NCBI RefSeq assembly: GCF_013364155.1
Contig: NZ_CP054916.1
Span: 9,516,001 to 9,580,000, forward strand
DNA: 64,000 nt
Direction of reading: 5' to 3'
Origin: Streptomyces sp. NA02950
Lineage (GTDB): Bacteria > Actinomycetota > Actinomycetes > Streptomycetales > Streptomycetaceae
Shown: positions 26,224-35,440 of the stretch, piece after piece
How the letters are laid out: every line of letters starts with the position of its first letter
How positions within the stretch are numbered: position 1 is the stretch's first letter
Made by a program: the position numbers and the translations under genes
Notes under the pieces: generated by a model
The model's database searches: none
Seen by the model: the letters and a program-made list of their open reading frames with translations, nothing else
What the model was told of the DNA's origin: nothing

Positions 26224-29200
26224 GTGCGCAGGTCCACCCGCACGCCGCTTTACCAGCACACCCCCACCGCTCTGCTCCGAGCCGCATCCGCCCCGCTCAC
26301 ACAAGCCCCTGCCATCTGGCCCGACCCATCCGACAGTCGCGCTGTGCGGGCTTGGTTGGTGCGGACCTGGACAGATCCGGATACCGCCGAGGCCATCCGC
26401 GTGGCCAGCCCCGCCCTCGCCGACCGCCTCGACGCCACGATGAGAACGAGTGGCGAACTGACGGCGAAACAGCTGCGCCGCCTGGCACAGTCCACCGCCC
26501 GCTACCTACTCCGGGCCACCGGTCGCCCGACCCCGTTCGGCCTGTTCGCCGGGATCGCCCCGGTGACCGTGGCCGACACGACACAGGTAGCCTTCACCGA
26601 CCGACACTGCAGCACGGCCCACGTAGACGCCCAGTGGCTGGCCGACATCACCACACAGCTGGAGACGATCCCCGCACTCCTCGATCGCCTCCCGGTCGTT
26701 TTCACCAATCTGGCCATCCGCCGCGGCCACCATCTGCAGGCGCCGCACGGGCCCAACCGAGTAGCGATCCGCCACACCAGCGCCGTCGCCGCAGTGCAGG
26801 AAGCGGCAGCATCCCCGCTCCCGCTGCGCACACTGGCAGACAAACTCGGCAGCCTCTTCTCCACCGTCTCGCCCGGCACGGTGCACACGATGCTCACCGA
26901 ACTGGTCCGCCAGGGTTTTTTGATCACCAGCCTGCGAGCCCCTCTCACCGTCGCCGACCCGCTGGCCCACCTGATCGGCCGCCTGTACGAGGCAGGGGCC
27001 GACGCTCTGCCGGAGGCCGTCGGGCTGCTCGACGAGCTGGAGGCCGTCCGCGCCGCGGTCCACCGCCACGACCACGCACCAGCCGGAGAACAGCACCGCA
27101 TCCGCGCGGACCTGACCGGCCGGATGCGCCGGGTCTCAAAGGCCGGACGCACCCCGGTGGGGGTCGGCCTCCGCCTCGGGTGCGAGGTGCACATTCCCCG
27201 CCGCGTCGCCCATGAGGCGGAGCGAGCCGCATCGGCGTTGCTGCGACTGACCCGCGAGCCGACCGGCACGGCCGCCTGGGGCGACTGGTACACCGCCTTT
27301 TGCGAACGGTACGGCACCGGCACCCAGGTCCCGGTCACCGAAGCCGTCCACCCGGACGCAGGCCTGGGCTTCCCGGCTGGGTACCCCGGCAGCACCCACC
27401 CCCGGCCCCGGCCCGTGTTCACCGCGCGGGACGAGCGGCTGGCCGCACTGGCCTGGCGTGCGATGGCCGACGGCAGCCGCCAGATCACACTCACCGACGA
27501 GGAAGTCGACACCCTGGCCGGGGGCCTGCTCGATGAGCAGTACATCCCGCCGCACGTCGAGATCTCCGCCCGCATCCACGCCACCACTGCCAACGCCGTC
27601 GACCGGGGCGATTTCACCCTCACCGTCGCCCCCGGCCGGTCGGCCGGGACGTTCACCGCCCGCTTCGCCGACGCCTCTTCCGAGCTCGCCCAGGTCTATG
27701 CCACGGTGCCGACCATCACCGACGGGGCTCTGCCCGCGCAGCTGTCCACCCCGCCCGTCTACCCGCACGCGCAGAACATCTGCCGCACTCCCGCCTTCCT
27801 CCCGCACGTCATCCCGCTCGGCGAACACCGGGACCCCACCGACGACGCCGAAGTGATCGAACTGGAAGACCTGGCGCTGACCGCCACCCGGGAACGGCTC
27901 CACCTGGTCAGCGTCTCCCGCCGCCGTGTGATCGAGCCGCAGACCTTCCACGCACTGGCGATCGAAAAGCAGCTGGTCCCGCTGGCCCGCTTCCTCACCC
28001 AGGTCCCGCGCGCCGGCCTGGCCTCTTGGACGGAGTTCGACTGGGGCCCCCACGCCCGGTTACCGTTCCTGCCACGCGTGCACTACCACCGCAGCATCCT
28101 CTCCCCGGCCCAGTGGCGGCTCACCACCGACGACCTCGCCACCAGCGGGCCAGAAGACTGGCACCAGACCCTGACCGCCTGGCGAGCGCAATGGCACTGC
28201 CCGGCACACGTGGAGCTGCGCGACGACGACCGTCATCTCCGCCTCGACCTCGACGTTCCACTGCACACCGCCCTCATACACACCCACCTGAAGAGGCACG
28301 GCACCGCCATCCTGACCGAATCCGCCGACAACGCCGACACGTTGGGATGGATCGACGGACACACCCACGAGATCGCCCTGCCCCTGGTCGCGGCCCGACC
28401 GCCCGCACCGGACCCGCTCACCGGCCCGCTGCCGCTGGTGACCAACCAACGACAGGGGAAGACTCCGATGTCGGCGGGCTCGCGCTGGCTGAACGCAAAG
28501 ATCCCCACCCACCCCGAACAAATGGGCGAGATCATCGCCCACCGCCTCCCGGACCTCCTCGATGTACTGGGGGAGGAGACCGCGTACTGGTTCGTGCGCT
28601 ACCGCTCCGCCCACGAACCCGACCACCTGCGCCTGCGTATCCGCACCCGAGACGGCAGCGACACCGCGGCGTACGCACAGGCACTCGCACAGTGGTCTGA
28701 CCAGCTACGAGCCGACCACTGGGCAGGGCCGCTGACGTTGGAGCCATATCGGCCTGAGACCGGCCGCTATGGCACCGGAGCTGCGCTGGAGGCCGCTGAG
28801 GCGGTCTTCGCAGCCGACTCGGCCGCCGTGGCCGCCCAGCTACGCCACCTGCCCGCCACCACCATGGACCCCATCGCCTTCACCACCTGGGGCATGACCG
28901 ACACCGTCCGAGGCTTCCTCGGCCCGGACAAGGCGATGCAGTGGCTGGCGAACCGACACGCGCCGAAAGGGAAGCCGGCCGACCGTGCGACGGCCGACGA
29001 GGCGATCCGCCTCGCCCAGCACACCACCCCCGAAGCTCTGCCCAGCCCGGTCGCAGCAGCGTGGCGCGCCCGCACCGCCTCCTTGACGGCGTACGCGGCG
29101 GTGCTGCCCGAGGACATGGACACCGACGCGGTCCTGGAGTCGCTGCTGCACATGCACCACAACCGCGCTCGCGGGATCGACCGCGACGGCGAGGCCGTCT

Positions 29201-29265
29201 GCCGCCGCTTGGCCCGGCAAGCCGCCCTCGCCTGGAAGCACCGCAAGGACGGCGGTGCCCGGTGA
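26224..29265 (+). CDS. Lanthipeptide dehydratase LanB (full length, class I)
   Basis: 1013 aa from GTG 26224 (GGAAAGGA upstream), the usual LanB size. The glutamylation domain begins with RRSTRTPLYQHTPTALL and has the hallmark RYLLRATGRPTPFGLFAG at ~residues 92-110. The elimination domain (SpaB_C-like) starts near residue 747 (SAGSRWLNAKIPTHPEQM) and has YWFVRYRSAHEPDHLRLRI (~787-805) and EPYRPETGRYG (~840-850), which match the R..H.LRLR and Y..E..RYG motifs. It activates Ser/Thr with glutamyl-tRNA and eliminates glutamate. The single fused polypeptide contrasts with split thiopeptide LanBs. Its stop overlaps the LanC start. Confidence 0.93.
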   Translation: MRRSTRTPLYQHTPTALLRAASAPLTQAPAIWPDPSDSRAVRAWLVRTWTDPDTAEAIRVASPALADRLDATMRTSGELTAKQLRRLAQSTARYLLRATGRPTPFGLFAGIAPVTVADTTQVAFTDRHCSTAHVDAQWLADITTQLETIPALLDRLPVVFTNLAIRRGHHLQAPHGPNRVAIRHTSAVAAVQEAAASPLPLRTLADKLGSLFSTVSPGTVHTMLTELVRQGFLITSLRAPLTVADPLAHLIGRLYEAGADALPEAVGLLDELEAVRAAVHRHDHAPAGEQHRIRADLTGRMRRVSKAGRTPVGVGLRLGCEVHIPRRVAHEAERAASALLRLTREPTGTAAWGDWYTAFCERYGTGTQVPVTEAVHPDAGLGFPAGYPGSTHPRPRPVFTARDERLAALAWRAMADGSRQITLTDEEVDTLAGGLLDEQYIPPHVEISARIHATTANAVDRGDFTLTVAPGRSAGTFTARFADASSELAQVYATVPTITDGALPAQLSTPPVYPHAQNICRTPAFLPHVIPLGEHRDPTDDAEVIELEDLALTATRERLHLVSVSRRRVIEPQTFHALAIEKQLVPLARFLTQVPRAGLASWTEFDWGPHARLPFLPRVHYHRSILSPAQWRLTTDDLATSGPEDWHQTLTAWRAQWHCPAHVELRDDDRHLRLDLDVPLHTALIHTHLKRHGTAILTESADNADTLGWIDGHTHEIALPLVAARPPAPDPLTGPLPLVTNQRQGKTPMSAGSRWLNAKIPTHPEQMGEIIAHRLPDLLDVLGEETAYWFVRYRSAHEPDHLRLRIRTRDGSDTAAYAQALAQWSDQLRADHWAGPLTLEPYRPETGRYGTGAALEAAEAVFAADSAAVAAQLRHLPATTMDPIAFTTWGMTDTVRGFLGPDKAMQWLANRHAPKGKPADRATADEAIRLAQHTTPEALPSPVAAAWRARTASLTAYAAVLPEDMDTDAVLESLLHMHHNRARGIDRDGEAVCRRLARQAALAWKHRKDGGAR

Positions 29266-30413
29266 TCCCGCTGACACCGCCGAACGATCCGCCCCCGGGA
29301 TGGGCACAGTCCTTATCCACCGGGGCCGCCGGAATCGCCCTCGCCCACATGATCGCCGCCCGCACCAGCACCGGCGACCCGGCGACCGCCCACTCCTGGG
29401 CCGCGGCCATGACCCGCGAACCTGTCCTGGCCCACCCTGACACCTGCGGCCTCTTCCACGGCGCCCCCGCCGTCGCCTTCACCCTCCACACCGCCAACCA
29501 GCCCGCCTACCAAGGCGCGTTGGACACCCTTGACCGCCATGTCATCCGCCTCACCCATACCCGCCTCGCGGCCGCACACGAGCGCATCGACCGCGGCGAG
29601 CTACCCCGGATGAGCGAGTACGACCTGATCAGCGGACTGACCGGCATCGGCGCCTACCTGATGCACCGGCACAGCGACAGCGACCTGCTCAAACAGGTGC
29701 TGGCCTACCTGGTGCGGCTGGCCGAGCCGCTCACCAGCAACGGCGAGATGCTGCCGGGCTGGTGGACCTCCGACGGCACCGACGGCCGCCCCTCTGCTGA
29801 TGGAGGGCACGGCAACCTCGGGATGGCACATGGTGTGAGCGGTCCGCTCGCCCTGGCAGCCACCGCGATGCGGCACGGCATCACCATCCCCGGCCAGATG
29901 CACGCGATCAAACTGATGTGCACCTGGCTGGACTCCTGGCGCCGGGGCACCGAGGGCATCCCGTGGTGGCCGGAGACGGTCTCCCGCACCGAACACCGAG
30001 CCGGAGCCACCCGCCAGAGAGGGCCGGGGCGGCCCTCATGGTGCTACGGCAACCCCGGCCTGACGAGAGCGCAGCAACTGGCCGCCGTCGCCCTCGGCGA
30101 CACCGCCCGGCAGCGACACGCCGAGCACGCCCTGGCCGCATGCCTCGCCGACCCCCACCAGCTCGGCCAGCTCACCGACGCCTCCCTGTGCCACGGCTGG
30201 GCCGGGCTCCTCCAGACCGCACGCCGGGCAGCAGCCGACGCGCACATCAGCTCGATTGCAGACCGTCTGCCGGACCTGCGGCAGTACCTCGACCACCACC
30301 TGGAGGACCGGATACCCGACGACCACGGGCTGCTGGAGGGCACAGCCGGCATCCAGCTGACCCGCGCCACCACCGCGGTCGCCTGGGACACCTGTCTGCT
30401 GCTGGCCGGATGA
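29262..30413 (+). CDS. Lanthionine cyclase LanC
   Basis: 383 aa, GTG 29262 overlapping the LanB stop (GTGA). Family motifs in order: SLSTGAAGIALAH, YDLISGLTGIGAYLM, GHGNLGMAHGVSGPLALAA, SWCYGNPG (zinc Cys near 261), LCHGWAG (zinc Cys-His near 310-311) and GLLEGTAGIQL near the end. It catalyses addition of Cys thiols to dehydroalanine/dehydrobutyrine and so forms the rings of the FxLD product. Confidence 0.93.
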   Translation: MIPLTPPNDPPPGWAQSLSTGAAGIALAHMIAARTSTGDPATAHSWAAAMTREPVLAHPDTCGLFHGAPAVAFTLHTANQPAYQGALDTLDRHVIRLTHTRLAAAHERIDRGELPRMSEYDLISGLTGIGAYLMHRHSDSDLLKQVLAYLVRLAEPLTSNGEMLPGWWTSDGTDGRPSADGGHGNLGMAHGVSGPLALAATAMRHGITIPGQMHAIKLMCTWLDSWRRGTEGIPWWPETVSRTEHRAGATRQRGPGRPSWCYGNPGLTRAQQLAAVALGDTARQRHAEHALAACLADPHQLGQLTDASLCHGWAGLLQTARRAAADAHISSIADRLPDLRQYLDHHLEDRIPDDHGLLEGTAGIQLTRATTAVAWDTCLLLAG

Positions 30414-30508
30414 CGGCCAGCCGCACCGCACGACCCCGCTCCACTCACTAGCATCTGCTCTCCGCTTGGTCCGGCGGGCACCTCACGGAAGGACACCTCC
30501 CCACGCCG

Positions 30509-31723
30509 ATGAACACCACCACCCCCACCTCACCCGAGGCCCTACGCTCAGCCATGGTCGACCAGCTCGCCGCCGAGGGCACCCTCGCCCCCGGACGCGT
30601 CGAGCAGGCGATGCGCGAGGTGCCCCGCCACGCGTTCGTGCCCAACGCCAGCCTCGAGGAGGCCTACGACCCGGACCTGGCCGTCATCACCAAGCGCGCC
30701 CAGGACGGCGCCGCCCTGTCGTGTGCGTCGGTGCCCTCCGTCGTCGCCATGATGCTCCAGCAGCTCGACATCCGACCCGGCCAGCGCATCCTGGAGATCG
30801 GCGCGGGCACCGGCTACAACGCCGCCCTCCTGGCACACCTGACCGGCGACGACGGCCGGGTCACCACCGTCGACATCGACCCGGAAGTCACCGACCAGGC
30901 CGCCAAGGCCCTTCAGACCACCGGCTACGGCCACGTCCACGTCGCCACCCGCGACGGAGCCCTCGGAGACCCGGACGACGCCCCCTACGACCGGCTGATC
31001 CTCACCGTCGGCGCCTGGGACCTCCCCCCAGCCTGGTGGGATCAGCTGTCGGTCGGCGGACGGCTCGTGGTCCCGCTGCGCTGGCGCGGCCAGACCCGCT
31101 CCGTCGCCTTCGTCCGCGAAGCCGACCACCTGCGCTCCCAGGATGTCGAGCTGTGCGGCTTCGTGCCCATGGTCGGCCAGGACGGCGAACACCAGGGCAC
31201 CATCGACCCCGGCGGCCACGTCACCATGCACTGGGACGCCGACCAGGCCATCACCCCGGCCGCTCTCACAGGCGTCCTCGACCAGCCCAAGACGGAAGTC
31301 TGGTCCGGGGCGACGGTCGGTCCGTACGACTCCTTCCACGGCGTCTGGCTCCGCATGACCGCCACCGAACCCGGCACATGCCGCATCGCCGCCGACCCCA
31401 CCGCCGTACAAACCGGCCTGTGCACGCCCGCCATCCCCACCCGCAGCCCCGCCCTGGTCGAAGGCGACTCGCTGGCCTACTTCACCGTGCGCCGCCTCGA
31501 AGCCGCCGAGGGCACCGAGCGCCGCTCAGAACTCGGCGCCACCGGCCACGGCCCCACCGGGCAACAGCTTGCCGACCGGCTGTGCGAACAGATCCGCGCC
31601 TGGGAACACGACCGCACCCCCCAGCCCGCCATCACCGCCCATCCCACGGGCACCCCCGATGCCAAACTCCCCCCAGGGCAGGTCATCGACAAGACCGCCG
31701 TCCGCCTCGTGATCGCTCTCTGA
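30509..31723 (+). CDS. PIMT-like methyltransferase of the FxLD lanthipeptide system
   Basis: 404 aa; the first ~210 residues are a protein-L-isoaspartate methyltransferase fold: VPRHAFVPNASLEEAYDPDL, VPSVVAMMLQQLDIRPGQR, SAM motif LEIGAGTGYNAALLA (~residues 94-108) and VTTVDIDPEV. The extra ~190 C-terminal residues are characteristic of the FxLD-associated branch and are not found in house-keeping PIMTs. Related lanthipeptide enzymes methylate Asp, leading to aspartimide/isoaspartate in the ring system; here the target is probably D52-G53 of the precursor. It is 95 bp after LanC, in the same direction. Confidence 0.9.
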   Translation: MNTTTPTSPEALRSAMVDQLAAEGTLAPGRVEQAMREVPRHAFVPNASLEEAYDPDLAVITKRAQDGAALSCASVPSVVAMMLQQLDIRPGQRILEIGAGTGYNAALLAHLTGDDGRVTTVDIDPEVTDQAAKALQTTGYGHVHVATRDGALGDPDDAPYDRLILTVGAWDLPPAWWDQLSVGGRLVVPLRWRGQTRSVAFVREADHLRSQDVELCGFVPMVGQDGEHQGTIDPGGHVTMHWDADQAITPAALTGVLDQPKTEVWSGATVGPYDSFHGVWLRMTATEPGTCRIAADPTAVQTGLCTPAIPTRSPALVEGDSLAYFTVRRLEAAEGTERRSELGATGHGPTGQQLADRLCEQIRAWEHDRTPQPAITAHPTGTPDAKLPPGQVIDKTAVRLVIAL

Positions 31724-32403
31724 CTCGCCATACGACGGAGGGACGTCACCGTGCGAGCCACGGGCGGGTGGGCTTCCTGCTGTAGATGAACTGGTAGACG
31801 AGGGCGAGGGATCGCCCTGTTTCTGCTCGGACTCGGCATCCAGCTCCAGCACCTGTATCAGCAGAACAACAACGGCGACCCCGACGAGCAGCGCCGTACC
31901 GCCCTTTTCGTTTTTGAACGCGAAGTAGCTTGCGCCGGCCCCCAGTGCGAGCACGACAATATAAGCGAAGGGTCAAAGGAACCTCCCGGTCATCCAGACC
32001 CCACGGCCCGCTCGCCGTGCACCTACCAAGTCCTCAGCGAGCGGGCCCTTCTCATGCCCGATTCTGGCGGATGTCGGTAACACGATGTAGTGACAAAGAT
32101 GCCTGCTGGCGCTTCCCCGCTTCTCCTTAGGTGTGAGAGACCCCAAGAAACCATCCCGGTTGATCTCAGCGAAAGTCCCCACCCCTCCCATGGATTGGGC
32201 ACGGCGAGGGCTGCTGTCGATCACGATGGTCTACCAGGGCCCCGCGCCTTGCGGTCCTGCCCTGACCACGGCCTCTACCCCCGGCGTGCTACACCGTGAT
32301 GCTTCCCTCACATGAAACAGGGCGCTTCGCCTCAGGTCCTGTCGCCCACCCGGGCCTACCACTTCGAAGACCTTGCCCACCCCGTGGCAACGGACGTAAG
32401 CAT
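31724..32403. other. 680-bp gap after the lanthipeptide cluster
   Basis: A minus-strand frame from GTG 31954 encodes a hydrophobic ALLVGVAVVVLLIQVLELDA segment but runs antisense into the methyltransferase before stopping (31526), so a gene is doubtful. The strong hairpin at 32005-32047 lies here. No other feature. Confidence 0.4.
32005..32047. terminator. Strong hairpin terminator, probably bidirectional
   Basis: GGCCCGCTCGC (32005-32015) and GCGAGCGGGCC (32037-32047) form a perfect 11-bp stem with a 21-base loop, followed by CTTCTC. It lies between the converging FxLD cluster and the sigma-factor operon. Confidence 0.7.
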
Positions 32404-33609
32404 TCACCGGCCTGTCGCATGCGCCGCCCCCTCAGCGTCCAGCGTGCCTGATGCGCTGTTTTCCTCTTCATCCCCGTCACAGTCAGCGTCCACCCAAAGG
32501 ACCGTCAGGACACGGTCGCCCCAGTTCATCTCAGAGGCAGCAATTGCCGAGGAAGCCTCATTCCCACGGCTCTCATAACACCACCTTGTGATCCTCTTGA
32601 GTCTCGCCCACCACTCGTTCCTTTCCAAAGTATGCAGATCACGCCCCAGTCGAACGGCCACGTAGAGCGCTTCGGGAATGTCACCCTGCCACGAACGCCG
32701 GTCATCCCGGCGCCTCACTGTTCCGGCCTCGCCGATGGAGGCAACCCACAAGGCGGCTGCGATTTCCCTTCGCGTGCTGGGCGCCCACACCAGACGCCGA
32801 CCCGGCTCTGGATCAGCGCCCGCGCACTCGGTGCTCTCGGCGGCAGAACACTCCCACAAGTCGTCCGAAGCCCTGCTGCAGGCCTCTTGGGCGGCATACA
32901 TCAGTGCCTGCCAGCTCCCCGCGCACGCCTCGTCCAGGCCAGCTTCCAACACACGCACCGGCTTCCACTCCGAGGCGCCGCCCTGCTGACGTACCTCAGC
33001 ACCGATCTGGGCGGCCCGCGCCTGAGCCTCCTCGATCAGCGTCTGAGCTTGCTGGCGTGCCTCGTCGATGACCGCCTGGGCCTGCTGCTGCGCCTCGCTC
33101 AGGAGAGCATCGGCTGCGCCGTGAGCCTGCTCGGTGATCTGCTTGGCCTCTGCCTGTGCAGCCACTGTCACTTGACGAGCGGCCGGATGATCCTTGACTG
33201 ACATCCACGTCTGCACACCCTTGATGGCCTCGGCATCCACAAAAGCGACAGGACGCGACGGGTTTGTCGTGCATGACGCGTCATCTGCACAGATGCCGAC
33301 GGCGGCCATGTCGGCCAGGCCCTCGCGCGGCTGCCTCATCTCGATCTCTTCAAGGGCCTGCTCCGTGCCGGGGACGCTGTGGTCTGCGGCCACGCGCAGC
33401 CACCGCTTCGCAGCGACGTAGTCGCCACGCCTGAGGTACTCGTGTCCCAACGCGTAAGCCTCATGTCCCAGCACCGCGGCATCGGCGTGCGCCCGCAGCC
33501 GGGCCCTCTCATCCGAGCTGCGGCTCTTCAGCCGCTGCATGACCGCGGCGAAACCGGCCGACTTCTCGTCCGGGCTCAGTGTGATGTCCTGGTGCAGTTC
33601 GGGGTTCAC
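32404..33609 (-). CDS. Sel1/TPR-like plus coiled-coil protein, unknown
   Basis: 401 aa from ATG 33609, which overlaps the sigma-factor stop (ATGA). Residues ~48-90 resemble a Sel1/TPR unit (ALGHEYLRRGDYVAAKRWLR). Residues ~150-212 are a long Ala/Glu/Gln coiled coil with heptad-like repeats (QAQAVIDEARQQAQTLIEEA). The C-terminal region has several Trp and ends in an acidic tail. No membrane segment. Coupling to a sigma-factor gene suggests a partner, scaffold or anti-sigma role, by context only. Confidence 0.6.
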   Translation of the reverse strand: MNPELHQDITLSPDEKSAGFAAVMQRLKSRSSDERARLRAHADAAVLGHEAYALGHEYLRRGDYVAAKRWLRVAADHSVPGTEQALEEIEMRQPREGLADMAAVGICADDASCTTNPSRPVAFVDAEAIKGVQTWMSVKDHPAARQVTVAAQAEAKQITEQAHGAADALLSEAQQQAQAVIDEARQQAQTLIEEAQARAAQIGAEVRQQGGASEWKPVRVLEAGLDEACAGSWQALMYAAQEACSRASDDLWECSAAESTECAGADPEPGRRLVWAPSTRREIAAALWVASIGEAGTVRRRDDRRSWQGDIPEALYVAVRLGRDLHTLERNEWWARLKRITRWCYESRGNEASSAIAASEMNWGDRVLTVLWVDADCDGDEEENSASGTLDAEGAAHATGR

Positions 33610-34217
33610 CGGTGCGCCTCCTTCGCTGTCCCGGCGGTCTCGTAGCCGTCCATACGGGATGACTGCCGCAGCTTCCGCAACGCCGTCTTGAGGATCTTCT
33701 TCATGTTGTCGATACCGACCCCCAGGACGTCAGCACAGTCCTTCACCGGCAGATCGGCCAGGTACCGCAGCGACAGGGCCTGCACCTCACGTTCGGTCAG
33801 CTCGGCCAAGGCCGTGCCGAGATCGACACGCTGGACGACGGCCGCGAGCTCGTCGCGGTGGGTCTCGCGGGCCGCAGCCTTGGCAAGGTCATCAGCCTCA
33901 ACGGTCAGGACCCGCCCGCTGCGACGAAAATGATCGTTCAGACGACAGCGCGCGATCTGATAGAGCGTCCCCACCGGCTTGGAATGCTCGGGATTCTTCG
34001 GCCACCACGTGAAGAACTCCTCGAACACCTGACTGAGGATCTCCCCGCCGTCATCCCGCCCGGCCTTGCGGGCCAGAAAGCTGAAGACCCCCTCGACCTG
34101 GGCTTCGTAGAAGGCGGCGAACATTGCCTCGTCGACAACCGGCGCACCGGCGAGCTGCCCGCCGCGCTCGGCCGCGTCGCGACCGATCCCCGCCCCTGAG
34201 TCGTCCTGCACGGTCAC
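33606..34217 (-). CDS. Sigma-70 family (ECF-type) RNA polymerase sigma factor
   Basis: 203 aa from ATG 34217. Region 2: FAAFYEAQVEGVFSFLARKA through TLYQIARCRLNDHFRRSGR. Region 4: LTEREVQALSLRYLADLPVK and DCADVLGVGIDNMKKILKT, a clear HTH. The ~20-residue N-terminal extension is polar. Translationally coupled on both sides (ATGA overlaps) to a small membrane-type gene and the coiled-coil gene. Confidence 0.85.
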   Translation of the reverse strand: MTVQDDSGAGIGRDAAERGGQLAGAPVVDEAMFAAFYEAQVEGVFSFLARKAGRDDGGEILSQVFEEFFTWWPKNPEHSKPVGTLYQIARCRLNDHFRRSGRVLTVEADDLAKAAARETHRDELAAVVQRVDLGTALAELTEREVQALSLRYLADLPVKDCADVLGVGIDNMKKILKTALRKLRQSSRMDGYETAGTAKEAHR

Positions 34218-34492
34218 CGGCGCCGCCTCACAGCGCCCGTACGCCCCCTATCCGTCGGCCCACGCCCAGCGGACGCGGACACAGTGCCCGTGAGCGACCA
34301 CGTGCCCACCACACCACCGTGATGCACCTGGACCTCCCGGCCGCCGTCGGCGACCTCGGCCACCATCTTGGCCAGCAGTTCCTGCTCGCGCATGCGGCGC
34401 TTTTCACGTGCCAGCTGCACGCGCCGCCACTCGCGCGCCCCGACAGCCACCAGCGTGGCCAGGAGGGCGATCACCCCCTCGGGCACCAGCAT
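34214..34492 (-). CDS. Small membrane-anchored protein before the sigma factor
   Basis: 92 aa from ATG 34492 (GGAGG 11 bases upstream; in-frame ATG at 34567 is an alternative). One hydrophobic N-terminal segment (VPEGVIALLATLVAVGA) followed by a basic helix REWRRVQLAREKRRMREQEL. The stop overlaps the sigma-factor start. Position and topology suggest an anti-sigma-like or signalling role, by inference. The second IS5 copy is inserted 85 bp upstream. Confidence 0.5.
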   Translation of the reverse strand: MLVPEGVIALLATLVAVGAREWRRVQLAREKRRMREQELLAKMVAEVADGGREVQVHHGGVVGTWSLTGTVSASAGRGPTDRGRTGAVRRRR

Positions 34493-34579
34493 CTCCTGCA
34501 CTACCTCCACCGCCCCGTTCCTCGGGCTCCCTTGCCTGTCACCAGGTTCATCGCACGAGCAGCCCATGACGGGTACTGA

Positions 34580-35437
34580 GACGCCGTTTCAGTTGGTGAG
34601 GCGGCGGTAGCCGATCAGAGCTGCGGCTATGCCGACGAAGGCCAGGAAGTGCTCGGCCTTGCGCTCGTAGCGGCGGTGCAGGCGACGGCATCCAGCGAGC
34701 CAGGACACTGTCCTTTCAACAACCCAGCGGTGTCGGCCAAGACGCTGCGAGGACTCGATGCCCTTGCGGGCGATGCGATGACGGATGCGCCGCTGGCGAA
34801 GCCATCTGCGTAGGTGCTCGTAGTCGTAGCCCTTGTCGGCATGGAGCTTGGCCGGGCGCCGACGACGCGGGCCACGCCGGGAGCGGAAGGGTGGGATTCC
34901 ACGCACGAGCGGCTTCAGACCGAGGCTGTCGTGCATGTTGGCGCCGGAGATACCCAGCGACAGGGGCAGTCCGTTCCGATCCGTGATGAGGTGGATTTTC
35001 GATCCGCTCTTGCCGCGGTCGGTCGGATTCGGTCCCGTCAGTGGCCCCCTTTTGCCGCCCGCACGCTGACCGAGTCGATGGCACACCGCGACCAGTCCAG
35101 CTCACCGCGGGCGCCGAGTTCATCGAGGACGACTCGATGGAGCCTGGCCCACACCCTGGCCCGGCTCCACTGGGCGAAGCGCCGGTGAACCGTGGGCCAG
35201 GCCGGGCCGAACACCGGCGGCAACTGCCGCCACGTGCAGCCCGAGGTGGCCACGAAGATGATCGCTGCCAGGGTCTCGCGGTCACCAGCCCGTCGCCGGC
35301 CCCCGCCCTGCGGGCGCTTCACCTCCGTCGGCGGCACCACCCGCCGGAACAGCATCCATAACTCGTCCGGTACCAACCGCTCAACCAGATCCGTCATGCA
35401 CGGCTCAACGAACGATCACACCAAAGGAAACGGTGTC
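34580..35437 (-). mobile_element. IS5-family insertion sequence, copy 2
   Basis: 858 bp, same ends and orientation as copy 1; differences noticed are two bases around 35087 and 35102. Flanked by a TGA direct repeat (34577-34579, 35438-35440), differing from the TTA of copy 1, so both inserted independently. It separates the sigma-factor operon from its upstream region. Confidence 0.93.
34589..35397 (-). CDS. IS5-family transposase made by -1 frameshift (copy 2)
   Basis: Same two-frame layout as copy 1 (35038-35397 and 34589-35086, joined at the A4G5 run). It has GELDWSRCAIDS where copy 1 reads GDLDWSPCAIDS; the Arg is usual in related transposases, so copy 2 is probably the active or ancestral form. 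Confidence 0.9.
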
Positions 35438-35440
35438 TGA

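Noticed and set aside
30466..31785. 439-codon plus-strand frame over the methyltransferase
   Set aside because: Alternative frame of Arg/Pro-rich composition; the methyltransferase frame has clear motifs.
31526..31954. Minus-strand hydrophobic ORF after the methyltransferase
   Set aside because: Overlaps 198 bases antisense with the methyltransferase; only the first ~40 codons look like protein.
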